Source: an uncultured Clostridia bacterium
GTDB taxonomy: Bacteria > Bacillota > Clostridia > Oscillospirales > Oscillospiraceae
DNA: 5,295 nucleotides
NCBI GenBank assembly: GCA_937907715.1
Contig: CALERM010000031.1
Span: 1 to 5,295 of the forward strand
Reading direction: 5' to 3'
Below the pieces are notes generated by a model. That model saw only the letters and a program-made list of their open reading frames with translations. It ran no database searches and was not told the origin of the DNA. Position 1 is the first letter of the stretch, and each line of letters starts with the position of its first letter. Below, piece by piece: positions 4,511 to 5,295 of the stretch. The position numbers were made by a program, and so were the translations under genes.

Positions 4511-5295
4511 ATGGCAAACATTCAAGTGCTTACCTCTCTGGATGCGCCCGAGCTGGATGTCTACGCAAGGCTCACGCAGGCGCAGCTGCGAAACCGGCTG
4601 GAGCCGGAAAAGGGCGTCTTTATCGCCGAAAGCCCGAAGGTGATCCAGACCGCGCTGGACGCCGGGCTATCCCCCCTCTCGTTTCTCATGGAGCAGCGCC
4701 ACATAGAACTCGACGCTGCGCCCCTTCTCGCCCGATTCCCGGACGTTCCGGTTTATACGGCAGATCGGGATGTCCTCGCCGGTCTCACCGGCTATACGCT
4801 CACAAGAGGCGTTCTGTGCGCCATGCGCCGCCCCGCGCCAAAAGCGCCTGCGGACGTTTTAAAGGACGCGCGCCGCGTCGCTGTTCTGGAGGGCGTGGTA
4901 GACGCGACGAACATCGGCGCCATCTTCCGCTCGGCTGCGGCGCTCGGCATGGATGCAGTGCTGCTTACCGCCACGTGCTGCGATCCGCTGACCCGGCGTG
5001 CGGTGCGCGTGAGCATGGGAACCGTGTTCCAGATTCCGTGGGCTGTGATGGACGACTGGTCGCTTCTGCATCGCGCGGGCTTTTCTACCTGCGCGATGGC
5101 GCTGCGCGACGATTCGATTGCGTTGGGAGACGGCAGACTTTCCGATCTTCCGAAGCTTGCCATTGTCCTCGGCGCAGAGGGAAACGGGCTTGCCGCCTCT
5201 ACCATCGCCGCCTGCGACTACACCGTCCGCATCCCCATGGGACACGGCGTCGATTCTCTCAACGTTGCAGCCGCCAGCGCGGTCGCATTCTGGGA
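4511..5295 (+). CDS. TrmH/SpoU-family RNA 2'-O-methyltransferase (3' end beyond window)
   Basis: This enzyme is expected to transfer a methyl group from S-adenosylmethionine to a ribose 2'-hydroxyl in rRNA or tRNA. The visible 261 codons run open to the window edge. The N-terminal part (about 17-105) resembles the substrate-binding domain of SpoU proteins, with LEPEKGVFIAESPKVIQTAL at 30-49. The catalytic SPOUT domain shows all three motifs. Motif 1 is NIGAIFRSAAALGM (134-147), with N134 and the catalytic-type R140. Motif 2 is IVLGAEGNGL (218-227). Motif 3 is IPMGHGVDSLNVA (241-253), part of the trefoil-knot SAM pocket. Only a short C-terminus should be missing. The ATG follows AGGAG (4499-4503) by seven bases. 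The long N-terminal domain suggests an RlmB- or TrmH-like RNA enzyme, but the target nucleotide is unknown. Confidence 0.93.
   Translation, partial: MANIQVLTSLDAPELDVYARLTQAQLRNRLEPEKGVFIAESPKVIQTALDAGLSPLSFLMEQRHIELDAAPLLARFPDVPVYTADRDVLAGLTGYTLTRGVLCAMRRPAPKAPADVLKDARRVAVLEGVVDATNIGAIFRSAAALGMDAVLLTATCCDPLTRRAVRVSMGTVFQIPWAVMDDWSLLHRAGFSTCAMALRDDSIALGDGRLSDLPKLAIVLGAEGNGLAASTIAACDYTVRIPMGHGVDSLNVAAASAVAFW

Noticed and set aside
4792..5245. Two overlapping minus-strand frames opposite the methyltransferase gene
   Set aside because: The + strand frame here carries all three SpoU motifs, so both minus-strand frames are shadows.
1..5295. CRISPR array, insertion sequence, tRNA or rRNA gene, toxin-antitoxin or phage defence module
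   Set aside because: No repeat-spacer pattern, transposase, cloverleaf or defence-type protein is visible on either strand.

Overview
The window looks like a chromosomal housekeeping stretch of a moderately GC-rich Gram-positive anaerobe. The best guess is a clostridial gut bacterium of the Oscillospiraceae/Ruminococcaceae type. This rests on inference: strong AGGAGG/GGAGG ribosome binding sites, intrinsic terminators, a guanine riboswitch in front of xpt (a Firmicutes arrangement), a clostridial-style ferredoxin-like protein, and a MarR-MATE gene pair. All genes supported here lie on the + strand; the long minus-strand frames are shadows of GC-rich coding sequence.

Layout. Positions 1-355 hold no convincing gene. 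Positions 1 to about 184 are GC-rich and rich in hairpins, of unknown identity. Positions 193-256 are a purine (guanine-class) riboswitch aptamer, followed by an intrinsic terminator at 301-335. These precede xpt, xanthine phosphoribosyltransferase (356-931). Next come a ferredoxin-like 4Fe-4S protein of unknown role (1081-1779), a ThiN-type thiamine pyrophosphokinase (1853-2467) with a strong terminator on each side, a MarR-family repressor (2587-3039) with a near-consensus promoter and a palindromic operator, a MATE multidrug exporter (3073-4455), and the first 261 codons of a TrmH/SpoU-family RNA 2'-O-methyltransferase (4511 to the window edge).

Functionally these are mostly independent transcription units. 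The riboswitch should lower xpt transcription when guanine is plentiful. MarR and MATE form a two-gene operon that is probably self-repressed and induced by a toxic ligand. ThiN makes the cofactor thiamine diphosphate. The methyltransferase modifies an rRNA or tRNA not identifiable from sequence. I found no clear new biological system. The least explained items are the structured leader at 1-184, the ferredoxin-like protein with an incomplete second cluster motif, and the terminator placed just upstream of the thiN ribosome binding site.
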